Part shown: one piece after another, positions 49,645-59,254 of the stretch
Position numbering within the stretch: position 1 is the first letter of the stretch
Layout of the letters: each line of letters opens with the position of its first letter
NCBI GenBank assembly: GCA_947243795.1
Contig: OX365942.1
Span: 248,001 to 312,000 of the forward strand
Direction of reading: 5' to 3'
Length of the DNA stretch: 64,000 bases
Source: Saccharomyces uvarum
Taxonomy: Eukaryota; Ascomycota; Saccharomycetes; Saccharomycetales; Saccharomycetaceae
Program-made: the position numbers and the translations under genes
Notes under the pieces: model-generated
What the model was told of the DNA's origin: nothing
The model's input: the letters and a program-made list of their open reading frames with translations, nothing else
Databases searched by the model: none

Positions 49645-51279
49645 ATGGCCATTGGTAAAAGGTTACTGGTGAACAAACCAGCAGAGGAATCATTTTATGC
49701 TTCCCCGATGTATGATTTTCTGTATCCATTCAGGCCAGTTGGAAATCAATGGCTACCAGAGTACATCATCTTCGTATGTGCCGTTATAGTAAGATGCGCA
49801 ATTGGACTTGGACCATATTCTGGAAAGGCCACTCCGCCCCTGCACGGTGATTTTGAAGCCCAAAGGCACTGGATGGAAATCACACAGCATTTACCACTCT
49901 CCAAATGGTATTGGTATGACTTACAATACTGGGGCTTGGACTATCCACCATTGACAGCTTTCCACTCTTACCTTTTAGGCCTTATTGGGACCTTCTTCAA
50001 TCCATCATGGTTTGCTCTTGACAAGTCTCGTGGGTTTGAATCTCCTGATAATGGCCTAAAAACATACATGCGTTCTACTGTCATTATCAGTGACATATTA
50101 TTTTATTTCCCAGCAGTTATATATTTCACCAAATGGCTTGGTAGATACCGAAACCAGTCACCAATAGGGCAGTCTATAGCGGCGGCAGCAATATTGTTCC
50201 AACCTTCATTAATGCTCATTGACCATGGGCACTTCCAATACAATTCAGTTATGCTCGGTCTCACCGCCTATGCCATAAATAACTTGTTAGATGAATATTA
50301 TGCCATGGCTGCAATGTGCTTTGTCCTGTCCATCTGTTTCAAACAAATGGCATTGTACTATGCACCAATTTTTTTCGCATATCTACTAAGTCGATCATTA
50401 TTCTTCCCAAAGTTTAATATAGCGCGGTTAACAGTTATTGCGTTTGCCACGCTCGCAACCTTTTCTTTAATGTTTGCACCACTTTATTTCTTAGGAGGTG
50501 GACTAAAAAATATTTATCAATGCATTCACAGGATGTTCCCGTTCGCTAGAGGTATTTTCGAAGACAAAGTTGCGAATTTTTGGTGCGTTTCCAACATATT
50601 TGTGAAGTACAAGGAAAGATTTAGTATTCAGCAACTGCAACTATATTCGTTGGTTGCCACAGTTCTCGGTTTTCTACCGGCTATGATGATGACATTATTA
50701 CACCCAAAGAAGCATCTTCTTCCATATGTACTAATCGCATGTTCTATGTCGTTTTTCCTCTTCAGTTTTCAGGTTCACGAGAAAACTATTTTAGTTCCAC
50801 TTTTACCTATCACTTTACTTTACTCTTCTACTGATTGGAATGTTTTATCTTTGGTAAGCTGGATAAACAATGTTGCTTTGTTCACTTTATGGCCTTTATT
50901 GAAAAAGGATGGTCTTCATTTACAGTATGTTGTGTCTTTTCTACTAACCAATTGGCTGATTGGAAACTTCAGTTTTATTACACCAAGATTCTTGCCAAAA
51001 TCCTTAACCCCTGGTCCGTCCATTAGTAGTATCAATAGCGATTACAGAAGAAGAAGTTTGTTGCCCTATAATGTGATATGGAAAAGTTTTATTATAGGAA
51101 CGTATACCGCCATGGGCTTATATCATTTCTTAGATCTATTTGTAGCGCCTCCAAAGAAATATCCGGACTTGTGGGTGCTGTTAAATTGTGCTGTAGGGTT
51201 TATCTGTTTCAGCGTATTTTGGGTATGGTCTTACTACAAGATATTTACTTCTGGAAATAAATCAATGAAGGACTTGTAA
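49645..51279 (+). CDS. ALG6: Dolichyl-P-Glc:Man9GlcNAc2-PP-dolichol alpha-1,3-glucosyltransferase
   Basis: 544 aa, the S. cerevisiae length. It adds the first glucose to the lipid-linked oligosaccharide on the lumenal side of the ER, before transfer to N-glycoproteins. It is a GT-C fold enzyme: MAIGKRLLVNK then a hydrophobic start, an acidic lumenal loop GDFEAQRHWMEIT with the catalytic Asp/Glu, and the signature YWGLDYPPLTAFHSYL. The segment LIDHGHFQYNSVMLGL and about 11 further membrane segments follow. The C-terminus is TSGNKSMKDL, a polar ER-type tail. The start is conserved. Confidence 0.97.
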   Translation: MAIGKRLLVNKPAEESFYASPMYDFLYPFRPVGNQWLPEYIIFVCAVIVRCAIGLGPYSGKATPPLHGDFEAQRHWMEITQHLPLSKWYWYDLQYWGLDYPPLTAFHSYLLGLIGTFFNPSWFALDKSRGFESPDNGLKTYMRSTVIISDILFYFPAVIYFTKWLGRYRNQSPIGQSIAAAAILFQPSLMLIDHGHFQYNSVMLGLTAYAINNLLDEYYAMAAMCFVLSICFKQMALYYAPIFFAYLLSRSLFFPKFNIARLTVIAFATLATFSLMFAPLYFLGGGLKNIYQCIHRMFPFARGIFEDKVANFWCVSNIFVKYKERFSIQQLQLYSLVATVLGFLPAMMMTLLHPKKHLLPYVLIACSMSFFLFSFQVHEKTILVPLLPITLLYSSTDWNVLSLVSWINNVALFTLWPLLKKDGLHLQYVVSFLLTNWLIGNFSFITPRFLPKSLTPGPSISSINSDYRRRSLLPYNVIWKSFIIGTYTAMGLYHFLDLFVAPPKKYPDLWVLLNCAVGFICFSVFWVWSYYKIFTSGNKSMKDL

Positions 51280-51704
51280 GATCATTTTCAGTTATTTAAT
51301 ATATACTGTACACATCAGTCAAATGTAATCTGATTTAAAAGACTCTGTTTTCTGAGGCTTGCACTTTTATTTTTACCTTGAAGGGTTTCTCAAGATTGAC
51401 ACTCTATATGACTTAAAAATGCTGCAAGTAAATTATAGACTGTCCCTTGAACATCATTAGAATCAGTTCATCGCTTTTAACTCAGTACTTTCTCTTTTCC
51501 CGAGTATTAATTGCTCGGCTGATATATCGTGCCCTTCGGAACAATGGCGCACTTCCGAAGGCGGTTACTGATAACAGACGGTGACATGTGTGTGGTACCA
51601 GATAAGGGTATATTTTGTATCTGAGCTCTGTGATACTCACAAAAGTACCACAATACTAGATCCGAATCATCACTTGTTCTTCAATATCAGGTAAACTGTA
51701 GAAC
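51280..51704. other. ALG6-YSP3 intergenic region
   Basis: 425 bp. GTGACATGTG (51581-51590) is E-box-like, and several GC-containing elements (51520-51610) suggest the YSP3 promoter. No gene is seen. Confidence 0.4.
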
Positions 51705-53141
51705 ATGAAGCTTTTAACCATACTACTTGCTCTTTGTGCAGGTTGTAGTCTATGTATGTTCATCCCTGGCTTCGACGGAATAGTTCATTTTACTGAAAGC
51801 ATTGAAGATTTCCGCAATGCGAAGGGCCAGGAAGGCTTAGGCCAACAAGAAACTGGGAATTTTCATTTACAAGAACAAAAGGTCATCCATAATGCGGAGT
51901 CGCTTCCTTATCGATATATCATAGCCTTCCATGAAGATAGTTCAGTGCGGTCCATTGAATCGCACAAGCGAATGATACAGGAGGTTCAGAACGAGTATGT
52001 CAGTAAGCTTGCAAAAAACGACGCGTTTTTAATGACAGTTTCAACTTCAGCACCCTCTAATTTGCAATTTGGAGGTATTGATAGCTTTTTTGATATAAAC
52101 GGTTTATTTCGAGGTTATACTGGCTATTTCACGGAAGAAGTCATTAAGAGAGTTCTCCAAGATCCAATTATCAAATTTATCGAACAAGAGAGCACAGTGA
52201 AAGTTTCCAACTCGACATTTCAAGAGGAAGCTCCTTGGGGATTACATAGGATTTCTCACAGAGAAAAAGCAAAATATGGTCAAGATTTGAAGTATTTATA
52301 TGAAGATGCTGCAGGAAGAGGAGTCACATCTTATGTCCTCGATACAGGGATTGACATCGACCACGAGGATTTCGAGGGGCGTGCTGTATGGGGAGCTGTT
52401 ATACCTGATAACGATGAGGCTTCTGATTTGAATGGCCATGGGACACATTGTGCTGGGATCATTGGTTCAAGACACTTTGGCGTAACTAAGAATACGAATC
52501 TTGTAGCGGTAAAAGTTCTCCGTTCAAATGGAGAAGGGACGGTATCAGACGTTATCAAGGGTATCGAGTACGTTGTTAAGGACCACATAGATTCATCAAA
52601 GAAGGGAGGCTCTAAATTCAAAGGATCGACTGCTAACCTATCCCTGGGAAGTAGTAAATCGCCAGCAATGGAAATGGCTGTGAATGCAGCTGTAGAAAGT
52701 GGTGTTCATTTCGCTATTGCGGCGGGGAACGAAGACGAAGATGCCTGTCTCAGCTCACCAGCCGGTGCTGAAAAAAGTATTACAGTTGGAGCTTCAACAT
52801 TCAGTGATGATAGAGCATTTTTTTCGGATTGGGGTACGTGTGTTGATGTGTTTGCTCCGGGTGTAAATATTTTATCTACCTATATTGGCTCGAGAAATGC
52901 AAGCTTAAGTTTATCAGGTACTTCAATGGCCGCACCTCACGTTGCTGGTATTTTGAGTTACTTTCTTTCATTGCAACCCAGCTCAGATAGTGAATTTTTC
53001 GATAGCACTGTTTCACCTCAACAATTGAAGGAAAAAATTATAAATTTTAGTACGCAGGGGGTTTTGGGCGATATCGGTGAAGATACACCTAATAGATTAA
53101 TATACAATGGAGGGGGTAGGAAATTGGATAATTTTTGGTAG
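51705..53141 (+). CDS. YSP3: Subtilisin-like serine protease Ysp3
   Basis: 478 aa, the S. cerevisiae length; a paralogue of vacuolar proteinase B (PRB1). An N-terminal signal peptide (about 1-20) leads to an I9 inhibitor-type propeptide (about 70-165, RYIIAFHEDSSVRSIESHKRMIQE). The S8 catalytic domain carries Asp213 in VLDTGIDIDHEDF, His245 in NGHGTHCAG, oxyanion Asn342 in AAGNEDEDAC and Ser407 in SGTSMAAPHVAG. All catalytic residues are present, so the enzyme should be active; its precise substrate is unknown. Confidence 0.96.
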   Translation: MKLLTILLALCAGCSLCMFIPGFDGIVHFTESIEDFRNAKGQEGLGQQETGNFHLQEQKVIHNAESLPYRYIIAFHEDSSVRSIESHKRMIQEVQNEYVSKLAKNDAFLMTVSTSAPSNLQFGGIDSFFDINGLFRGYTGYFTEEVIKRVLQDPIIKFIEQESTVKVSNSTFQEEAPWGLHRISHREKAKYGQDLKYLYEDAAGRGVTSYVLDTGIDIDHEDFEGRAVWGAVIPDNDEASDLNGHGTHCAGIIGSRHFGVTKNTNLVAVKVLRSNGEGTVSDVIKGIEYVVKDHIDSSKKGGSKFKGSTANLSLGSSKSPAMEMAVNAAVESGVHFAIAAGNEDEDACLSSPAGAEKSITVGASTFSDDRAFFSDWGTCVDVFAPGVNILSTYIGSRNASLSLSGTSMAAPHVAGILSYFLSLQPSSDSEFFDSTVSPQQLKEKIINFSTQGVLGDIGEDTPNRLIYNGGGRKLDNFW

Positions 53142-53860
53142 GGTTAAATCTAACTCAAGTATCACTTAAAATATTCTATAGTAATGGATTTTCTTTTTTG
53201 ATGCCTGTCCATATATTATTTAGTGAGGCTCATAAAATTGACAATGCGTTTAATCGTATTTCTTGGATTTATACATATCAGTTAGCAAGAACAATAAAGT
53301 CCCATTGGCAAAGGAAGTCTTCGTCATATATAGCCCACCGTGAACTTGAAATTAGCCGCCAATAAAAAAAAGTTTAAAGAGCCTAAAAAAGAAACATGGC
53401 ATGTCTAATTAAGCAAGTTCAGATATACATTCTAAGCGTTAGACGGGTTTAAGTTACGAGTTATTGAAACTCACCAAAGAGAGTATATCCGTGTGCCATT
53501 CTTAACTTTTACAGTCTAAACCAAGCAATAGTATAAAACTTTGCTTTATGGAGCTGACCTAGCTCAGCATTTTCTGTTCGAAGAGCCCAAAATCGTTTCT
53601 AAATACTTGGAACTATCACTTCAATACGGTATTACCGTCATGACATATAGCCTTTACTTTGTCATTAACGCTGTAGTTTCTAAGAAAAAAATACTTGAAA
53701 AAATTAAACGCGATGCGATGCGATGCGATGAGTTTCGGGAAAGAAAAATTTTCAGGACGCTAACTAAACAGCAATAGCAATATCATATCTGATGAATTGG
53801 AAGTCAAAGAAATTTCAGCAACAATAACTCACTACTGCAAGCGCTTCAAATACATCTATA
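53142..53860. other. YSP3-UTP23 intergenic region
   Basis: 719 bp. The UTP23 promoter elements (53710-53754) lie near the right end. A 78-codon frame (53541-53777) crosses those elements and is considered chance. No tRNA or LTR is seen. Confidence 0.5.
53710..53754 (+). promoter_or_regulatory. Tandem GCGAT/PAC and RRPE of the UTP23 promoter
   Basis: Four head-to-tail GCGAT units (53710-53729) end in the PAC core GCGATGAG (53725-53732), followed 10 bp later by the RRPE GAAAAATTTTCA (53743-53754). This lies about 110-150 bp upstream of the UTP23 ATG. Confidence 0.85.
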
Positions 53861-54640
53861 ATGCGTCAAAAGAGAGCTAAGTCATATAGAAAGCAACTTC
53901 TTGTCTACAGTCACACGTTTAAATTCCGTGAGCCATATCAAGTTCTGGTTGATAATCAGCTGGTTTCAGAATGCAATGGTTCAAATTTCGATCTACCGAG
54001 TGGGTTAAAGAGGACTTTACAAGCCGATGTAAAAGTTATGATCACACAATGTTGCATACAGGCATTATATGAAACTAGAAATGAAGGCGCAATTGATTTG
54101 GCAAAACAATTTGAAAGACGTCGTTGTAATCACTCTTTTAAGGATCCAAAATCACCAGCAGAGTGTATTGAAAGTGTCGTGAACGTTAACGGCGCGAATA
54201 AACATAGATATGTGGTTGCTACGCAGGACATAGATTTAAGGAGAAAGCTGAGAACTGTTCCGGGTGTTCCTTTAATTCATTTAACTAGATCTGTTATGAT
54301 CATGGAACCACTCAGTACAGCAAGTGCTAAGGCAAGCAAGATGACCGAAGAACAGAAATTGTATAAAGGCCTCAATGACCCAAATATTGAAAAGGCAGAA
54401 GCAAATAGCAAGGGATCCGAGAAGGAATCCACGCCCAAGAAAAGAAAGATTGGTCCAAAGGCTCCCAATCCATTAAGTATGAAGAAGAAGAAGAAAACTG
54501 GTCCATCAGACGGTGAGGTGAAAGACAAAGATGATGCTTCTAAAGACAAAAAAAGGAGAAGAAGGAGACACAAAAGCAATGCTGATGACTCCGTCGCAAG
54601 CGGAACATCAGTAGTGCAAGGACAAGCTTCCTCTGATTAG
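53861..54640 (+). CDS. UTP23: SSU processome component Utp23
   Basis: 259 aa (S. cerevisiae 254). An essential nucleolar PIN-like protein of early 18S rRNA maturation that helps release snR30. The N-terminus MRQKRAKSYRKQLLVYSHTFKFREPYQVLVD starts a PIN domain (about 20-160). Some PIN catalytic acids are absent or degenerate, as known for Utp23, and Cys/His residues that form a zinc site are present (CCIQ..., RRRCNHSFKDPKSPAECI). The tail (about 185-259) is Lys/Arg-rich with KKKKK- and KKRRRRRHK-type nucleolar signals. Its PAC/RRPE promoter fits co-regulation with RCL1 and TSR3. Confidence 0.97.
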   Translation: MRQKRAKSYRKQLLVYSHTFKFREPYQVLVDNQLVSECNGSNFDLPSGLKRTLQADVKVMITQCCIQALYETRNEGAIDLAKQFERRRCNHSFKDPKSPAECIESVVNVNGANKHRYVVATQDIDLRRKLRTVPGVPLIHLTRSVMIMEPLSTASAKASKMTEEQKLYKGLNDPNIEKAEANSKGSEKESTPKKRKIGPKAPNPLSMKKKKKTGPSDGEVKDKDDASKDKKRRRRRHKSNADDSVASGTSVVQGQASSD

Positions 54641-54796
54641 TCGTTTAGCGACACGTCTGTGATTTTACACAGGTTTTGAACATGACCGCTCATCTATAAT
54701 TGGTTTTGCTAAACGGTACTAAATATTTAGTGGTTGTATATGTAGAATAATATTAAATAGTTCCTTGGAAAAATGTGCTTTTCTAAATGTACACGA

Positions 54797-57643
54797 TCAA
54801 CAGTGTGACACTGGAAAATCTTCTTCAGGTACTTGACAATTTTCGCTTATAGAATGGTCCACCCATTCAGGGGCAACAATTCTGGGTATTCTCGGTACAG
54901 TATCCAAGTTCGAAGCCTTTACCTGTTCTTTTATTTGAATATGCACCTTTTCTAAACAATCTTTCCTCCAAATAGGATCAGTATGTGGTATGATGATTAG
55001 GTTACAAAGAGACTGTTGGTCCGTTATTTTGCCACCAAATAGCCTAATTTTCATTTCTAGAAGCTTCTCATCTTTCGGACCGATTTTGCTGCGTGGAATG
55101 TATACTATTCTGTTGGAGAACAAAAATAATGGAATAATCTGGAGCTCAAAACTTTTGTCAGCTTGTCTTGTTGATAGTAAATTTGGCTGGCTTTTTTGCA
55201 GTGAAGACAGTTTACTTTCTGAGATATCGTTTTCAAAGCTATCACCGAAACAATCTACCCTTCTTCTTGCAACTGCCCTCAATTTTTCAGAAACGCTAAA
55301 GCAATAACTAGGTTCGATCGGAAGAAGTTTCTTGTATGCGGTACAATCCATTATCCAACGAGGGTGTAATATATCATATCCTCGATCAATTAAAGCCCTA
55401 CATTCCCTGGTAATTTTAAAACCGATTAGACGAACTTCTCCAATGAAATGACGTTTCAAAATTACATTATGTATCAATTTACCACCATGTTTTACAATGT
55501 CATCATCAAGTTCTGCGCGTGTAATCCGCACTCCTGTGACACTGTTGATGTAATCAGAGAGAACGTAAAAAAATAGTCCGGCAAAAATGCCTGAAATTGG
55601 CTTTTGTTCCCTGCTTTGGTGAAAGGGGTTAGAAACTAGTGCCCTTTTCCTTTTTTTAGGCACCAGTTGAAGTTGGAGGTTCTCAATTTGATGGCTAGGA
55701 TTGGACTTAGTCCGCCTATTTTCACGTAAATCATCGAGTGTGTAACATTCTGTCCAATCTTTGTCGTATCGTATTCTTCTACAATAACCTCCATATAAAG
55801 TGCAGTTGGTAGCATACTTTTGCATGTTTGTTTCATTGTTATCTAATGACCGTGATTTGATTTCTAAAACGATAGATTCGCTGGGTTCAATCCATTCGGC
55901 TGGTAGTTTTAGGCCAAACTCTAAAATAGAAGGTGGAGGAGATAATCCGGACGTTTTTTTCCAGTGCCCTCTGGTTTTACGGTCGATCTCTTTGAATTCT
56001 TCTTGAGATATTCCGTTGGCAATAGAACAAAATGAAAGAACTTTTTTTACTCTTTTTTTTGGGTTTGTTGCACGCTGTTCTGTACTTGAATCGTTTAAAA
56101 TTTCGGGGGAACGTTCTTGATCCGTTTTTCCTGTTTCTTGTTCATCTACCACGAGCAGCCCAAGCATAAAAGAGTCTTTCTTTCCAGAGTCTCTGCCCAT
56201 TATGATTAAATCCAAATTCTCTCCAAACTCCTCTAGATATTCTGGCTTCACTTTTATCCAGCTGTTGTTTCGACTAGCGACATTATAGCAGGAACTATAA
56301 TGTTTTAAAACAACACCTTCTGAACCCAGTGAAATAGCAACTTCCAAAGACTTTTTTACCGATTCTGCATTATAGCATCTAGAATATCGTACTATTTCTA
56401 CAACACTTTTTGAGGGTGTCAAAATACTGCTCAGATACTCCTTTCTTTGATAAAGGGGCAATGGCGTCAATGAGGTCCCATTAAGGTATAATAAATCAAA
56501 TACCATATAAAGGGGATGGAAGTCATTACTGTTTATGTCATTGAAAGAAAGCGCTTCTTTTGCACTTCCTTTCACAAGGCCAAATGGGAGAATCACTTTT
56601 CTCATTGCATCAAAAGTAACCATTTCACCATCCAAAACACACTCCTTAACGCTGTCTGAAAACTTCAAATATTGTGATATGGTTCCCGATAGTAAATTTA
56701 CTCCGTACAAATAAGTGCAGTCAATTCCTCGTCTACTATAAAATTTTATGGATTTTCCATAATTCATATAATGAACTTGAATTCGTTCACCGTCCATTTT
56801 CTCTTCAACAAAAAAGTCGTTGCGCAAGGCGTGGCATATCTTTTCATATGGAAGATTCACCTTCTTGGCCAGTTGTGGTGCAAATGCAAAGCCAACTTTT
56901 ATACTCAAATCATCATTCTTTAAACGAACTCCTGGGTCGTAGAGTTTTGAGGTCACTACTCTTAAATCGGACACAACACTAAGGTAATCTTGGGCATCAG
57001 GATGCCAACAATTAAGAAGCTTGTGCTCTTGTCCCCCAATTACTCTATTCTTAAGTACGATATCAAAAAAGTATTTTAACTCGACAAAAGTCATATTCTC
57101 CAAGCAATGTAGAAAGGGTTTGGCCTTAACAAGGTTCTTAAATCCACGTCCAGATGCGTTCATCTCTTTACTTAATTCATCTAGATAATCATTGATATTG
57201 TCAATGGTAATCAATTTTCTAGTTGATTCAGTCCTTCTTTTGCTTATTTCTTCCACAAGAAGAGAAGAAAGGCCTCTACCTTTCCCTACACGTTGCTTCC
57301 AATCTTTTAATCTCTGTTCTGTTGGAGAGTTTTTTGGCAACTTTAAGTAAGAGCATACAGTTCTTATTAACACATAATCCTTAATGTTATAGATCCGTCT
57401 ATCGCGGTAGGGAAGAGCGAGAATCAACGCAGGATATATGTTATTTCCTACCGTTTTTCTCCACAACTCCGTGAAGTTCGATATTATTTCGTAATATCTG
57501 AAAGATACTGACTTACCGGTTCCTGCGGTCCCATTAATTCGAACCTCCTCTACTTTGGCAAATAACTCTTCGCAAAGCCACCTAAAGTCTGGACTAGGTG
57601 CAAAGTTATGAGGCTCAGGTATGATTTGTAGTGCTGATGCCAT
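54797..57643 (-). CDS. DNL4: DNA ligase IV (non-homologous end joining)
   Basis: 948 aa (S. cerevisiae 944). An ATP-dependent ligase that seals double-strand breaks with Lif1 and Nej1. An N-terminal DNA-binding domain (about 1-240) is followed by the nucleotidyltransferase domain with motif I EEKMDGER, Lys282 being the adenylated residue. Further ligase motifs are VLDGEMV (III), MVFDLLY (IIIa), SEGVVLK (IV) and NSWIKVKPEY (V). An OB domain spans about 450-620. Two BRCT domains (about 680-780 and 850-948) flank the Lif1-binding linker. UTP23 is convergent. Divergent gap to TSR3 is 324 bp. Confidence 0.97.
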   Translation of the reverse strand: MASALQIIPEPHNFAPSPDFRWLCEELFAKVEEVRINGTAGTGKSVSFRYYEIISNFTELWRKTVGNNIYPALILALPYRDRRIYNIKDYVLIRTVCSYLKLPKNSPTEQRLKDWKQRVGKGRGLSSLLVEEISKRRTESTRKLITIDNINDYLDELSKEMNASGRGFKNLVKAKPFLHCLENMTFVELKYFFDIVLKNRVIGGQEHKLLNCWHPDAQDYLSVVSDLRVVTSKLYDPGVRLKNDDLSIKVGFAFAPQLAKKVNLPYEKICHALRNDFFVEEKMDGERIQVHYMNYGKSIKFYSRRGIDCTYLYGVNLLSGTISQYLKFSDSVKECVLDGEMVTFDAMRKVILPFGLVKGSAKEALSFNDINSNDFHPLYMVFDLLYLNGTSLTPLPLYQRKEYLSSILTPSKSVVEIVRYSRCYNAESVKKSLEVAISLGSEGVVLKHYSSCYNVASRNNSWIKVKPEYLEEFGENLDLIIMGRDSGKKDSFMLGLLVVDEQETGKTDQERSPEILNDSSTEQRATNPKKRVKKVLSFCSIANGISQEEFKEIDRKTRGHWKKTSGLSPPPSILEFGLKLPAEWIEPSESIVLEIKSRSLDNNETNMQKYATNCTLYGGYCRRIRYDKDWTECYTLDDLRENRRTKSNPSHQIENLQLQLVPKKRKRALVSNPFHQSREQKPISGIFAGLFFYVLSDYINSVTGVRITRAELDDDIVKHGGKLIHNVILKRHFIGEVRLIGFKITRECRALIDRGYDILHPRWIMDCTAYKKLLPIEPSYCFSVSEKLRAVARRRVDCFGDSFENDISESKLSSLQKSQPNLLSTRQADKSFELQIIPLFLFSNRIVYIPRSKIGPKDEKLLEMKIRLFGGKITDQQSLCNLIIIPHTDPIWRKDCLEKVHIQIKEQVKASNLDTVPRIPRIVAPEWVDHSISENCQVPEEDFPVSHC

Positions 57644-57967
57644 AATCTAGAGGTCTGATACATTATTACTCCTGCTTTGTCTTTTTTCCCTTTGAATGTT
57701 TATTTTATATATGTGTCTTGATTACATTAAGTTTTTTTAAGATCGTAACAAGCATAAAAATTTATACAAATACAGTAACAAAAGGTAAAAAAAAAAGAAT
57801 TGGACACATTTTCAAGTGCAAGCCCGATATTCTTTCCATTACCTGTCACTTTTCAAAGACTTGGGTGCTAATCAGTGGCGGTGATTCAAACTTGAAAAAC
57901 GTCACAAGTTACACACTACGATATTCACGTTGACATCAAACAAGGTTTTTCACTGTTTAAATTCTAA
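57644..57967. other. DNL4-TSR3 intergenic region
   Basis: 324 bp between tandem minus-strand genes: DNL4 promoter and TSR3 3' region. T-rich, with a poly-A run near 57787. No gene is seen. Confidence 0.5.
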
Positions 57968-58933
57968 CTAAATTATATTACCTAAAGAATCATAACTAAC
58001 AGGTTCTTCGTCCTCTTCAAGTTCACTTTCTTCATCTTCCGACCCTTCGGAGAGCACTTTTCGGCTCTTTACATTATCAATGCAAATGGCGTTACCAAGA
58101 GAGTCATATTCCATAGATTGTTTATCACTTTCCAACTCGGATTGATCAGAGTCTTCTTCGTTCTCGGATTGATCAGAGTCTTCTTCGCTCTCTGATTCAT
58201 CAGATTGCGCTCCGTTATCTCTTCTATTTACGTTGCCCATCATCCACATGTCTTCATCTTTAGATTGAGATTTTCGTTCTTGAGTTTCCTTTTCTAATTT
58301 CTGTAACCATTCCTCTTCAGCCTTCTTGACAGAGTTGGAATCAGTGCATTGCTGATAGATTTCAAGTAATTCTCTGTTTAAGTCTAAAAATCCCAATCCC
58401 CATGAGAAATGTGACAATAGTCCACTTGCCCAATCTATCCTCCCGACAATAGCAAAACAAGCAGCTAATGCCTCGACACAATTGAGCCTCCACGGTCTCC
58501 CGTAATTCACTTGATTAGCGGCGACTAAATAAGGTAACAACCTTTCATGCTTACCGCCAATTTTATTGAAAGGCACTTCTTCTAAACGGGCCCAAGAACA
58601 TTCAACCACTGAGGCACCGTGTTGTTCAACAATCTCGAGGTCATCAGGGCACACCACACCATTACCGTTTGGCGAGATAACAATACCTTGAAATTTCTGT
58701 CCCACTCTTAACGATTTGATTAGACCCAATCTTTCAAGCTTTTTACCACTACACCTTTTTGGATCACAATGGTCAAAATCCCACATGGCCAATTTGACAG
58801 GAAAGTTGGTCATTTCTGGATTATCATATTTCATTTCCATGCGCTTATGATTTTGCCTTGAACTGTGCCCATTAGCACCTCTCTGTGGTCTTCCGTTCTT
58901 GGGTTCGTGCGTCTTGTTTTTACCTTTCCCCAT
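57968..58933 (-). CDS. TSR3: 18S rRNA aminocarboxypropyltransferase Tsr3
   Basis: 321 aa (S. cerevisiae 313). It transfers the aminocarboxypropyl group of SAM to complete the hypermodified m1acp3-pseudouridine 1191 of 18S rRNA in late 40S maturation. The SPOUT-like core spans about 35-210: MWDFDHCDPKRCSGKKLERLG, VISPNGNGVVCPDDLEIVE, DCSWARLEE-type SCSWARLEEVPF and RLLPYLVAANQVNYGRPWRLNCVEALAACF. The N-terminus is basic. The C-terminal third is a low-complexity acidic Ser/Asp/Glu tail with two copies of a YDSLGN motif (before IDNV and at the very end). Start MGKGKNKTHEPKN is conserved. Confidence 0.97.
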   Translation of the reverse strand: MGKGKNKTHEPKNGRPQRGANGHSSRQNHKRMEMKYDNPEMTNFPVKLAMWDFDHCDPKRCSGKKLERLGLIKSLRVGQKFQGIVISPNGNGVVCPDDLEIVEQHGASVVECSWARLEEVPFNKIGGKHERLLPYLVAANQVNYGRPWRLNCVEALAACFAIVGRIDWASGLLSHFSWGLGFLDLNRELLEIYQQCTDSNSVKKAEEEWLQKLEKETQERKSQSKDEDMWMMGNVNRRDNGAQSDESESEEDSDQSENEEDSDQSELESDKQSMEYDSLGNAICIDNVKSRKVLSEGSEDEESELEEDEEPVSYDSLGNII

Positions 58934-59254
58934 TTTTTGTTGCTCTATAAAACGCTCTGTAATGTGAGGTCTTTAACTCAGGTGTCCCTAAACAACTCTA
59001 TGGTCACAAGCTGAAACGAATAAACAATGACTTGATAAAATTTTTCAGCTCCTCATCGCATAATACCCTAGCCTGTGCGGAAAGTCAACGGCCTACGTAA
59101 AAAAGAAAAAAATTAACTACACAATACCTGTCTGAATATATCATATCGAACATCAAAATAACATATGTTTTTCTTGTACTATTTATTCTGAATGAAGCTA
59201 TACTTATGTCTACATAACATGTACGTGTGCCAGGAAACTATCGTACTCTGTCCA
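58934..59254. promoter_or_regulatory. TSR3 promoter with RRPE and PAC; SGT2 3' region
   Basis: 321 bp. AAAATTTTTCA (59037-59047) is an RRPE and CTCATCGC (59052-59059) is PAC in reverse, 5 bp apart, about 105-125 bp upstream of the TSR3 ATG. The rest, toward the SGT2 stop codon, is A/T-rich. Confidence 0.8.

Noticed and set aside
53541-53777. 78-codon ORF upstream of UTP23
   Set aside because: It reads through the GCGAT/PAC and RRPE promoter elements, which explain the conserved-looking sequence better.
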